Below the pieces are notes generated by a model, which saw only the letters and a list, made by a program, of their open reading frames with translations, did not search any database and was not told where the DNA came from. From positions 1 through 5,608 of the forward strand of contig JAHLFU010000138.1 in assembly GCA_018883665.1 (NCBI GenBank): a stretch of 5,608 nucleotides of DNA, given 5' to 3'. The DNA comes from Paraprevotella stercoravium (GTDB lineage: Bacteria; Bacteroidota; Bacteroidia; Bacteroidales; Bacteroidaceae). This document shows positions 1 through 5,371 of this stretch, piece by piece (positions within the stretch are counted from its first letter, which is position 1; the number at the start of each line of letters is the position of its first letter). Made by a program: the position numbers and the translations under genes.

Positions 1-102
1 CATTTTATCGAAGCTATCCGGAGCGAAGAAACCGACCAGCGTTTTCAGCTACCCCAAGAACTGATTCAAGCCACAGAAGCCCTGCTTACACCGCAATTTT
101 GA
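1..102 (+). CDS. C-terminal end of an unidentified protein (partial)
   Basis: Frame 1 is open from the window edge and stops at TGA 100-102, giving the last 33 residues of a protein that begins outside the window. The tail is mostly polar and helical-looking (it contains EAIRSEETDQRF and ends LLTPQF). I do not recognise the family and 33 residues are too few to assign one. Codon use and the stop just before an AT-rich intergenic stretch with a hairpin support a real gene end. It converges with the Nudix gene on the opposite strand. Confidence 0.6.
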   Translation, partial: HFIEAIRSEETDQRFQLPQELIQATEALLTPQF

Positions 103-201
103 GGAAAAAAATCCTAATTCATAAGTAAGCATTAATAAGAGGATATCTCAAAAAACCAAATGACTACTCCCCGAAATTACAAATTGTAACTGTAATATTT
201 A

Positions 202-246
202 AAAGGACCGTATCAAACTCTATATTGAGTAATGATGCGGTCCTTT
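202..246 (+). terminator. Long hairpin, probable bidirectional terminator between converging genes
   Basis: Positions 202-215 (AAAGGACCGTATCA) pair with 233-246 (TGATGCGGTCCTTT). The stem is 14 bp with a single G-U pair at 211/237. An inner stem of 4 bp (217-220 ACTC with 227-230 GAGT) closes a TATATT loop. The plus-strand stem is followed by T-rich sequence, and the minus-strand stem is followed by TTTTAAATATT. It sits between the end of the left partial gene (102) and the end of the Nudix gene (326), so it could terminate transcription from either side. It could alternatively be a copy of a dispersed palindromic repeat. Confidence 0.75.
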
Positions 247-325
247 CTTAAGTCTTTTAAGGTGTTCAAATTCCAAATTATAAGCTCATCTTCTCAAAAA
301 TGAATTTTGACCCACTCTCCTATTT

Positions 326-721
326 CTAAAGTTTTCCCAGTCTGTCCTGCAAACTCCGGACAACCGCCTCATCGGCCGGCAGCCAGGTTACCGAACCTAG
401 TTCATCAAGACTCAGCCACAAGGCATTTTCATGTTCTTTCAGCACCAGACTTTCCGAAAGCAAAGAGCACAAAAAACAATGCATCGTGAGGTGAAAGGAG
501 GAATAATCATAATCCACGGTAATGAGATGTTCACCAACACAAATTTCCGTTTCCAGTTCCTCCCGGATCTCCCGTTGCAAAGCCTCTTCCCTACTTTCTC
601 CAGCCTCTATCTTACCTCCGGGAAACTCCCAATAGCCCCGAAACTCTCCATAACCACGCTGAGTGGCCAGAAACTTTCCCTGTCGCACCAGTACGGCCGC
701 CACCACTTCTATCTGTTTCAT
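326..721 (-). CDS. MutT-like Nudix hydrolase, (deoxy)nucleoside triphosphate pyrophosphohydrolase
   Basis: The product is 131 residues, the usual size for MutT-type enzymes, which hydrolyse nucleoside triphosphates such as oxidised dGTP to the monophosphate and pyrophosphate in the cytoplasm. The Nudix box spans about residues 36-58: G36, E42, R50-E51, E54-E55, giving GxxxxxExxxxxxxREIxEE. The metal-binding glutamates E51, E54 and E55 are present. The usual glycine after EEx is glutamate (E57). WEFPGGK (31-37) just before the box is typical of MutT/CTP-pyrophosphohydrolase relatives. Substrate cannot be fixed from sequence: 8-oxo-dGTP, 5-methyl-dCTP or another nucleotide are all possible. The start ATG (719-721) lies 18 nt after the stop of the MBL-fold gene, so the two are probably one transcript. 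Confidence 0.9.
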   Translation of the reverse strand: MKQIEVVAAVLVRQGKFLATQRGYGEFRGYWEFPGGKIEAGESREEALQREIREELETEICVGEHLITVDYDYSSFHLTMHCFLCSLLSESLVLKEHENALWLSLDELGSVTWLPADEAVVRSLQDRLGKL

Positions 722-739
722 AAAAGTATCTCTGATTTT

Positions 740-1495
740 TTAATATTCAAACGTTTCCCCATTGCCGGATACACTCCAGAAAGCGATGCCACGCGGAGCC
801 GTAAACTCCTTCATGCGCCAGGCCGATTCAAATCCCAAGGCTACAAAATGCATCGGCACGAACAAGCCCACGGAAAACTGCTCGATAAACTGCCGGGCCC
901 CGCGCGTATAACCGTTCCCGATACGTCCATCTATGGGGAACAGCACCACATCAAAACGGTCCGTCACCTTACGGATATCCTTCAGTTCACCCAAATAACG
1001 CTTCTCCTCCTTCTCCGGGTTAATCCATCCGTAAAAGTCGCCGCTGAATCCCGACCTGCCCCGACGATGCTCGGCAAGCAGATGCGCATACCAGTTATTC
1101 AGGTCACCGGCATGAAAGATGCGCTTTCCTTCGCATTCCACCACCCAGGAAACCCCGCTGTCGGTGCTTCCCGTTGCCGTTACACGAATCCGCTCGTCTT
1201 GCCAGACACCTCCTTTGGCCAACCAGATATCGGCTTCCTCCATTCGGGCTCTTTTCCGTTTCAGAATATCCTTAGACAGAATGAAATGTATCTCCCGGGC
1301 CATATCCTTCCACGCAAATATCGCCCGGTTAAAATGATCCTCATGAAAATGGCTGGCAAACACATATACCGGTTTGCCCGACTGTAGCAATTGTGGCATC
1401 ACACCGGCCGGATCCATCCAATAATCAAACACCAGAAGGCAGGTACCGGTATCTATGGCAAAGCCACTGTGGAAAATATAAGTCAGTTTCATCAT
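740..1495 (-). CDS. MBL-fold metal-dependent hydrolase
   Basis: This 251-residue protein has the metallo-beta-lactamase fold signature HxHxDH at residues 49-54 (SHFHEDHFN). A second metal-ligand segment, HAGD, is at 128-131, and PMHF (H216) near the C-terminus supplies the last histidine. The start of the protein (MKLTYIFHSGFAID) is the usual first beta strand of UlaG-like/L-ascorbate lactonase-related MBL hydrolases, where a substrate-side His-Ser-Gly is common. There is no signal peptide, so it is cytoplasmic. The substrate is unknown: candidates range from lactones to phosphoesters. Two consecutive ATG codons (1493-1495 and 1490-1492) could each be the start. The gene is first in an operon with the Nudix hydrolase and has a good Bacteroides-type promoter immediately upstream. 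Confidence 0.88.
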   Translation of the reverse strand: MMKLTYIFHSGFAIDTGTCLLVFDYWMDPAGVMPQLLQSGKPVYVFASHFHEDHFNRAIFAWKDMAREIHFILSKDILKRKRARMEEADIWLAKGGVWQDERIRVTATGSTDSGVSWVVECEGKRIFHAGDLNNWYAHLLAEHRRGRSGFSGDFYGWINPEKEEKRYLGELKDIRKVTDRFDVVLFPIDGRIGNGYTRGARQFIEQFSVGLFVPMHFVALGFESAWRMKEFTAPRGIAFWSVSGNGETFEY

Positions 1496-1517
1496 TCCTA
1501 TTTCTGTTCGATAAATT

Positions 1518-1550
1518 CAAAGATACAATTTTTTATTCTCTTTCCTAAAA
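1518..1550 (-). promoter_or_regulatory. Bacteroides-type promoter for the MBL hydrolase-Nudix operon
   Basis: On the minus strand, 1525-1518 reads TATCTTTG, an exact match to the Bacteroides -7 consensus TAnnTTTG. A TTTT-containing run at 1550-1547 lies 21 nt upstream, where the -33 element (TTTG-like) is expected. Transcription would start near 1510, about 15 nt before the ATG at 1495. Confidence 0.65.
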
Positions 1551-1567
1551 TTCCTGAAGAAAATAAG

Positions 1568-1575
1568 TAACTTTA
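1568..1575 (+). promoter_or_regulatory. Possible -7 element for the DUF4186-thioredoxin operon
   Basis: TAACTTTA at 1568-1575 matches TAnnTTTG at all but the last position and lies 19 nt upstream of the ATG at 1595. No convincing TTTG -33 box is visible at the normal distance; TTTCC at 1541-1545 is the nearest candidate. If used, this promoter is back-to-back with the minus-strand promoter at 1518-1550. Confidence 0.4.
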
Positions 1576-1594
1576 CGCAACAAAAATATGGCTG

Positions 1595-2059
1595 ATGAAA
1601 AAACGTCACTTTGAAAGTACAAACTCACTCTTTCTGGAAGAAGCATTCGCTCCGCTACCGGAAAAAGGACAACCGGACGACATCCCTCATCCCACACGTG
1701 CGGACTACAACGACCTGTTCGAACGTCTGTCCCGCTCAGCCTTTCGAAGCGGATTCCATCTTTCGGAGAAAGACCGGATCTATGTACGCACAAAGGGATG
1801 GGACACGCTGCGTCACCATGCCGCAGACTTCATCGCCCAACGGCTTGCTCCGGCGGTAATCCCCAACGACGGCAAACAGACTCCCATGCGCGGACATCCC
1901 GTATTCCGGGCGCAACATGCCACAGGCTGCTGTTGTCGCGGCTGCTTTTACAAATGGCATCACATCCCACCCGGAAGAAAGCTCACAGCCGCCGAACAGG
2001 AATATGCCGTAAATGTTCTGCTTGCCTGGATTGATCAGGAGATGAACAGAAAAGAATAG
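1595..2059 (+). CDS. DUF4186 family protein
   Basis: The 154-residue product resembles the DUF4186 family, whose function is not known. The recognisable core starts near residue 40 (LFERLSRSAFRSGFHLSEKD) and continues through NDGKQTPMRGHPVF (91-104), a histidine and cysteine cluster at HATGCCCRGC (108-117) and a KWHxIPxGRxLT segment (120-131). The conserved Cys and His residues (C112-C114, C117, H108, H122-H123) suggest metal binding or redox activity, but this is inference. Residues 1-39 are a proline- and glutamate-rich leader without a signal peptide. No other Met codon occurs in the first 90 residues, so the start at 1595 is the only reasonable one. The thioredoxin gene follows 46 nt later on the same strand without an intervening terminator. 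Confidence 0.85.
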   Translation: MKKRHFESTNSLFLEEAFAPLPEKGQPDDIPHPTRADYNDLFERLSRSAFRSGFHLSEKDRIYVRTKGWDTLRHHAADFIAQRLAPAVIPNDGKQTPMRGHPVFRAQHATGCCCRGCFYKWHHIPPGRKLTAAEQEYAVNVLLAWIDQEMNRKE

Positions 2060-2105
2060 TCAAAGAAAAGCCTAAATCATGTAGAACTCTTTAAACGAAA
2101 AGAAT

Positions 2106-2402
2106 ATGGAAAGTTTTAATGATGTCATTTCGTCCGGCCAGCTGGTGCTGGTGGACTTCTACGCCACCTGGTGTGGTCCGTGCAAAACCATGCATCCGGT
2201 GCTTCAAGAACTGAAACAACGCCTCGGCGACCAGATTCGTATTCTGAAAATTGACGTAGACCGCTATCAGAATACCGCCGCACAATACCGAATCCAGTCC
2301 GTACCGACCCTAATGCTCTTCCGTAACGGACAGACCCTGTGGCGACAGAGTGGCGCCTTACCTCTTCCGGCTTTGCTAGAGCAGGTCAAAGCGCACCTGT
2401 AA
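2106..2402 (+). CDS. Thioredoxin family protein
   Basis: This is a minimal thioredoxin of 98 residues. It has the active site WCGPC at residues 22-26, the buried aspartate D17 in VDFYATWC, and the cis-proline P67 in SVPTLMLF opposite the active site. It lacks a signal peptide or membrane anchor, so it is a cytoplasmic dithiol-disulfide reductant, probably reduced by thioredoxin reductase. It is slightly shorter than the roughly 105-110 residues of typical TrxA, mainly because the N-terminal strand and helix are trimmed. Bacteroides genomes carry several thioredoxins, so a trxA symbol is not justified. It likely shares a transcript with the upstream DUF4186 gene and ends at the hairpin terminator just downstream. 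Confidence 0.95.
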   Translation: MESFNDVISSGQLVLVDFYATWCGPCKTMHPVLQELKQRLGDQIRILKIDVDRYQNTAAQYRIQSVPTLMLFRNGQTLWRQSGALPLPALLEQVKAHL

Positions 2403-2417
2403 GTATACCAAAATATC

Positions 2418-2455
2418 ATTGGGATGAAACTAGAATTTCGTCCCAATAATTTTTT
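2418..2455 (+). terminator. Intrinsic terminator after the thioredoxin gene
   Basis: Positions 2418-2429 (ATTGGGATGAAA) pair with 2436-2447 (TTTCGTCCCAAT) in a 12-bp stem with one T-G pair and a 6-nt loop. The stem is followed by AA and then TTTTTT (2450-2455). It begins 15 nt after the thioredoxin stop codon. On the other strand the stem is followed by a weaker T-rich stretch, so it may also stop transcription from the converging minus-strand operon ending at 2492. Confidence 0.9.
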
Positions 2456-2491
2456 CAAATGATCCCGATCAAATAAGTCTACAGTCACCAT

Positions 2492-3157
2492 TTATTGTAA
2501 CAAGCTATCAATCAGCTTTTCTGAGGCATCGGGAATAATTTTCCGGAACTGACCGATCATCCGCTCTCGGGATTCCTGCGGTGTGCGGTCCGGATGACAG
2601 GCTTCCCGACCAAAAAGAGCCTCGGGTGTGGTGAGCAAAGACCATCCCCATCCATATTCCCGTCCGTGCCGGTCACGAGGATAGACAAAATCTTCCGTTA
2701 CGATATACCCTCCCATTTCCAGGCGGGCCAGATAAGCGTCGAACTTACTCCGCATTTTGGGGCCGGTAAAACCACATGCTGCCCGCAGTTCACGAGTAAT
2801 CATACTGCCTTCACTCCGCAAAATATCCAGAATGCTTTCTTCCACACTCCCCTCCTCCGGATAAGGATAAATGCTCCGGCGGTAATTACAGAAGTCCGGC
2901 CACCACGCCTTGCTGATAAAAGCCGCCTTGCGATTGAAAAATTTACCGTAGGCGCAACCGCTTTCCTGCAAAATGGATCCTTTCCATTTCCAAAGCTGCC
3001 ACTCCCAACTGCCATCGGGCAACTTTATATACCGGCAGTCTTCATCCACCACTTCCTCGGCCGACCAGCCCAATCCCATACTCAATAAAGGCAGGAAGCC
3101 AACCTGATTGATATAGTCAATCAGTTCCAGGGAAGAATGCAACAACTCTTTTTTCAT
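2492..3157 (-). CDS. AlkZ-related winged-helix protein
   Basis: The 221-residue product resembles the short Bacteroides proteins annotated as AlkZ-related, distant relatives of the YcaQ/AlkZ DNA glycosylases (HTH_42 superfamily), which unhook interstrand crosslinks and remove alkylated bases. Visible segments are a tryptophan-rich region at 51-60 (WEWQLWKWKG), KAWWPDFCNYRRS (83-95), a winged-helix-like part at about 105-155 (EESILDILRSEGSMITREL, then GFTGPKMRSKFDAYLARLEMGGYIV), and YGWGWSLLTTPE (168-179). It is about half the length of full AlkZ (around 400 residues) and I do not see the QxQ/QxD-type catalytic motif, so glycosylase activity is uncertain. The gene starts 6 nt after the stop of the HARE-HTH-like gene and is probably co-transcribed and translationally coupled with it. 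The family assignment comes from recollection of similar sequences rather than a search. Confidence 0.65.
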   Translation of the reverse strand: MKKELLHSSLELIDYINQVGFLPLLSMGLGWSAEEVVDEDCRYIKLPDGSWEWQLWKWKGSILQESGCAYGKFFNRKAAFISKAWWPDFCNYRRSIYPYPEEGSVEESILDILRSEGSMITRELRAACGFTGPKMRSKFDAYLARLEMGGYIVTEDFVYPRDRHGREYGWGWSLLTTPEALFGREACHPDRTPQESRERMIGQFRKIIPDASEKLIDSLLQ

Positions 3158-3163
3158 AAAATC

Positions 3164-3370
3164 TCATATCATTAACATGATTCTACCGGCTTCTTTGGTA
3201 AACATACCGGGAAACCGGCACACTACAGCATACACCTGCTTTCCGGTTACAGGCATCTTGTCTTTCCGCATGTGCAACCCGAAGCGGTTAATGGCATCGG
3301 CTATCTGTTCCGTAGTCATTCCGCCATTCCGTTTCATCAAGACATAAACTATCGCTTCTTCTATTTTCAT
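3164..3370 (-). CDS. HARE-HTH-like small DNA-binding protein
   Basis: The whole 68-residue protein resembles one HARE-HTH (HB1/ASXL) winged-helix domain. It has an initial helix MKIEEAIVYVLMKRN, then GGMTTEQIADAINRFGLH (16-33), then VTGKQVYAVVCRFPGMFTKEAGRIML (41-67). The pattern 'T..QIA..I...GL......T..QV.A.V...P..F....G.I.L' is characteristic of the family, which in other proteins is fused to RNA polymerase delta, restriction enzymes and DNA glycosylases and is thought to link DNA recognition to base modification. Here it stands alone without an enzymatic domain. Its start is supported by a perfect -7 promoter box 9-16 nt upstream. Being a free-standing domain directly before a winged-helix AlkZ-related gene makes a functional pair plausible. 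Confidence 0.7.
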   Translation of the reverse strand: MKIEEAIVYVLMKRNGGMTTEQIADAINRFGLHMRKDKMPVTGKQVYAVVCRFPGMFTKEAGRIMLMI

Positions 3371-3624
3371 GATTCCTACAAAGATACCATAAACATTTCT
3401 AAGTATCGTGTATTTTCCCGGAAATATTTTATGCCAGAAGTATTGCTGTTCGGACTAAAAATAGTATTATTGTATTCGAAAATACCATATAAAATGAAAA
3501 CGATCCTTCCCAACCAACGCCATAACGGTTTTTTCCAACCTCATTATGACGACTTGCATGAAACACACTATTAGAAAAAGACGCTTATAAGACAATATAA
3601 TGACCATTACAGAGTTTTAAACAT
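3371..3624. other. Intergenic region between divergent operons with dyad symmetries
   Basis: This 254-nt AT-rich stretch separates the minus-strand HARE-HTH operon from the plus-strand condensin-like operon. It holds an odd palindrome TTTCC-C-GGAAA (3414-3424), within a wider TATTTT...AAATATTTT context, and a second inverted repeat GTATT-CGAA-AATAC (3472-3485). Either could be an operator. I find no clear TAnnTTTG promoter on the plus strand, so the start point of the condensin-like operon is not located. No convincing gene lies inside: the plus-strand frame before 3625 is closed by TGA at 3601-3603. Confidence 0.4.
3379..3386 (-). promoter_or_regulatory. Bacteroides-type -7 element for the HARE-HTH/AlkZ-related operon
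   Basis: The minus strand reads TATCTTTG from 3386 to 3379, identical to the -7 box of the MBL operon. It lies 8 nt upstream of the ATG at 3370, so the 5' leader would be very short or the transcript nearly leaderless. No TTTG-like -33 element is evident at the expected 19-21 nt distance. Confidence 0.5.
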
Positions 3625-4824
3625 ATGGATATTCTGACGCATTTTAGAAGCATAGAAGAATTAACCAAAACACTCTCACGAGAACAAGGATTGCTGAGCG
3701 AGATGTTTGAGAAACGAAAACTTATGAAGTTTCCGATTGGACTTGCCATTAACCTTACAGGTGGGAATGAAACAAGATTGAGGAAACTGGTAGAATATGG
3801 GGTATTGGTGCAAACCGGCAATATGGTTGAAATAGAGAGCGACTACCTTAACTTCTTTGAGGAAGTTCTGAATGTCAATGAGGAGATCAGTGTGTTGAGT
3901 GTACAGGAATGTATCAATACATTGAAGGAACACATAGGGTATTTTCTGCAGGAAACCAATCCCAACCGTAAGGCAGGATATCAGGATAGTGTGCGTCAGC
4001 TCTTAAAGAAAACCGGATTCAGAACCTTGAAGAATGTGGTGGATCTGAAACGCAATATGGATAATACCTATAAACAGGAACCCAATTATATCATCAAAAA
4101 AAAGAAGCTGCAGAATCTGGACGAGAAGAGCCACAGCATTCGTGCCATGATACGTGAATGCGAAAAACTGATGGATAAGGAACACGCTTTTTTCATCATG
4201 GCCAATGATCCGCACATGACCAAAACTTGCAGCGATGTGAAACACGACTTTGTTGAAGCCTATCATGCATTAATGGAGATTGACCGGCAGATTATCTCCT
4301 ACATCAATCAGATAGACCTTCAAAACAAACTTTACAAGAAGATACGAAAACTGAAATATCTGCAAGATCAGCTGCTTATCAAGACAGATACGAATCTCAT
4401 AAACGTACTGAAAGAAAAAAATCCCGTCTGGATGGAATCCCGTCACTACAACAAAACCCGCCTGTCTTTGGAGATGCTGAGGGAAAACGAGCTAGTCGTC
4501 AAGTTGCTGAAGCGCATAGCCGAACGAAACGGAATACAGAAAACAGCGAGAACAGAAGCCGCCCCATTGACCGAGGAAGATCTGAAAGATCATTTCCAAC
4601 TATTGAAGGAGGTAGACTCCACCGAGGTCTGGAACGCGTTTTTGGCATCAAGTTATCATTTATTTGAATTTATTCTAAGGTATGACTATAAAGTGAAACG
4701 TAACATTGAAGAACATGTTACCCTTTTCTGTCAGTTAGTTATCCTGCATCCGGATGAATGCCGGGCAACAGGTGAATACGCAATATATCAAGACATAGAA
4801 TATCCTATAATTTATGCGAAATAA
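3625..4824 (+). CDS. Kleisin-like subunit of a Mks/Wadjet-type SMC complex (MksF/JetA-like)
   Basis: The first gene of the operon encodes 399 residues. By position and architecture it is the kleisin of an MksBEF/JetABC complex, bridging the two SMC-like ATPase heads. I did not recognise it from conserved motifs alone. Residues about 20-75 look like an N-terminal winged helix (LMKFPIGLAINLTGGNETRLRK followed by GVLVQTGNMVEI), residues 85-300 are almost entirely helical and charged with coiled-coil-like stretches, and the last 20 residues (GEYAIYQDIEYPIIYAK) look like beta strands of a small C-terminal winged helix that would cap the ATPase head. It is shorter than many JetA/MksF proteins. In-frame TGA at 3601 precludes an earlier start. 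Its stop overlaps the next gene by 11 nt. Confidence 0.65.
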   Translation: MDILTHFRSIEELTKTLSREQGLLSEMFEKRKLMKFPIGLAINLTGGNETRLRKLVEYGVLVQTGNMVEIESDYLNFFEEVLNVNEEISVLSVQECINTLKEHIGYFLQETNPNRKAGYQDSVRQLLKKTGFRTLKNVVDLKRNMDNTYKQEPNYIIKKKKLQNLDEKSHSIRAMIRECEKLMDKEHAFFIMANDPHMTKTCSDVKHDFVEAYHALMEIDRQIISYINQIDLQNKLYKKIRKLKYLQDQLLIKTDTNLINVLKEKNPVWMESRHYNKTRLSLEMLRENELVVKLLKRIAERNGIQKTARTEAAPLTEEDLKDHFQLLKEVDSTEVWNAFLASSYHLFEFILRYDYKVKRNIEEHVTLFCQLVILHPDECRATGEYAIYQDIEYPIIYAK

Positions 4825-5371
4825 TACTCAAAGAATATACGAGCGGTTAAGCCGGGGAGAATTCCTTTCGGTAGACAGTTCCGACACCTCTATACGCCAT
4901 TTATACGAGGATATAGAAGAAAATCTGGAAGACTATACAGAATACTTCAAGGAAATCGGACTACAACTGGAATCAGGAAATGGTTATTTCTATTTTTCAA
5001 GAACAGGAGAGAGCAAACAGAGTATAGAACAAAAACTGGAAAGCTTTTCAAAATGGCTCGATTATCTGGATTTCCTGAAATGCTACAATCAGTCATTCGC
5101 AGCAGGGTACCAGTTTCGAAAAAGTCACCTGTTAGAACAGATCAGTCTGGACATCGAACTAAAGGAAAAGGCGCACCACCTGTTCAAGAAATATGGTGCG
5201 GGATCAAATGTCGAGATTGTAAACAAACTGCTTCAGGAAATGCAGAATATAGGCTTTACAGAATGTATCAGCGAACTTGATGAGACATTTAAGGTAACTT
5301 CGGCATTCCGCTATGCCGAGGATCTGGTGGAAATAATTCAAATGACAAACGAAGATGAAGTACCTGAATAA
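4814..5371 (+). CDS. Condensin complex protein MksE-like (JetB-like)
   Basis: The 185-residue protein looks like MksE/MukE, the KITE-type double winged-helix subunit that binds the kleisin and DNA in bacterial condensins. Typical features are IYERLSRGEFLS (8-19), HLYEDIEENLEDYTEYFKEIGLQLE (29-53) and the beta hairpin GNGYFYFSR (55-63), followed by a second helical and winged-helix-like portion to about residue 175. MukE is about 230 residues and MksE/JetB about 180-220, so the length fits. It starts inside the end of the kleisin-like gene (11-nt overlap) and ends 17 nt inside the ATPase gene, which suggests coupled translation and fixed stoichiometry. JetB of Wadjet and MksE of housekeeping MksBEF cannot be separated from this sequence alone. 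Confidence 0.75.
   Translation: MRNNTQRIYERLSRGEFLSVDSSDTSIRHLYEDIEENLEDYTEYFKEIGLQLESGNGYFYFSRTGESKQSIEQKLESFSKWLDYLDFLKCYNQSFAAGYQFRKSHLLEQISLDIELKEKAHHLFKKYGAGSNVEIVNKLLQEMQNIGFTECISELDETFKVTSAFRYAEDLVEIIQMTNEDEVPE

Noticed and set aside
136..160. GAGGATATCTCAAAAAACC in the first intergenic region resembles an insertion-sequence end
   Set aside because: No matching inverted copy is found in the window, no transposase remnant is present and no target duplication is visible.
294..310. TCAAAA / TTTTGA inverted repeat near the Nudix stop codon
   Set aside because: Only six AT-rich pairs; too weak to call a terminator, and the larger hairpin at 202-246 serves better.
431..1387. Long plus-strand open frame of 318 codons opposite the MBL and Nudix genes
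   Set aside because: It is a shadow of two well-supported minus-strand genes with clear MBL and Nudix motifs. Its own translation has no recognisable domain.
2594..3088. Plus-strand open frame of 164 codons opposite the AlkZ-related gene
   Set aside because: The minus-strand frame has a recognisable family pattern and an operon neighbour; the plus-strand translation does not look like a protein family.
3272..3574. Plus-strand open frame of 100 codons running from the HARE-HTH gene into the intergenic region
   Set aside because: Its first third is antisense to the HARE-HTH gene and the rest is AT-rich with no domain pattern.
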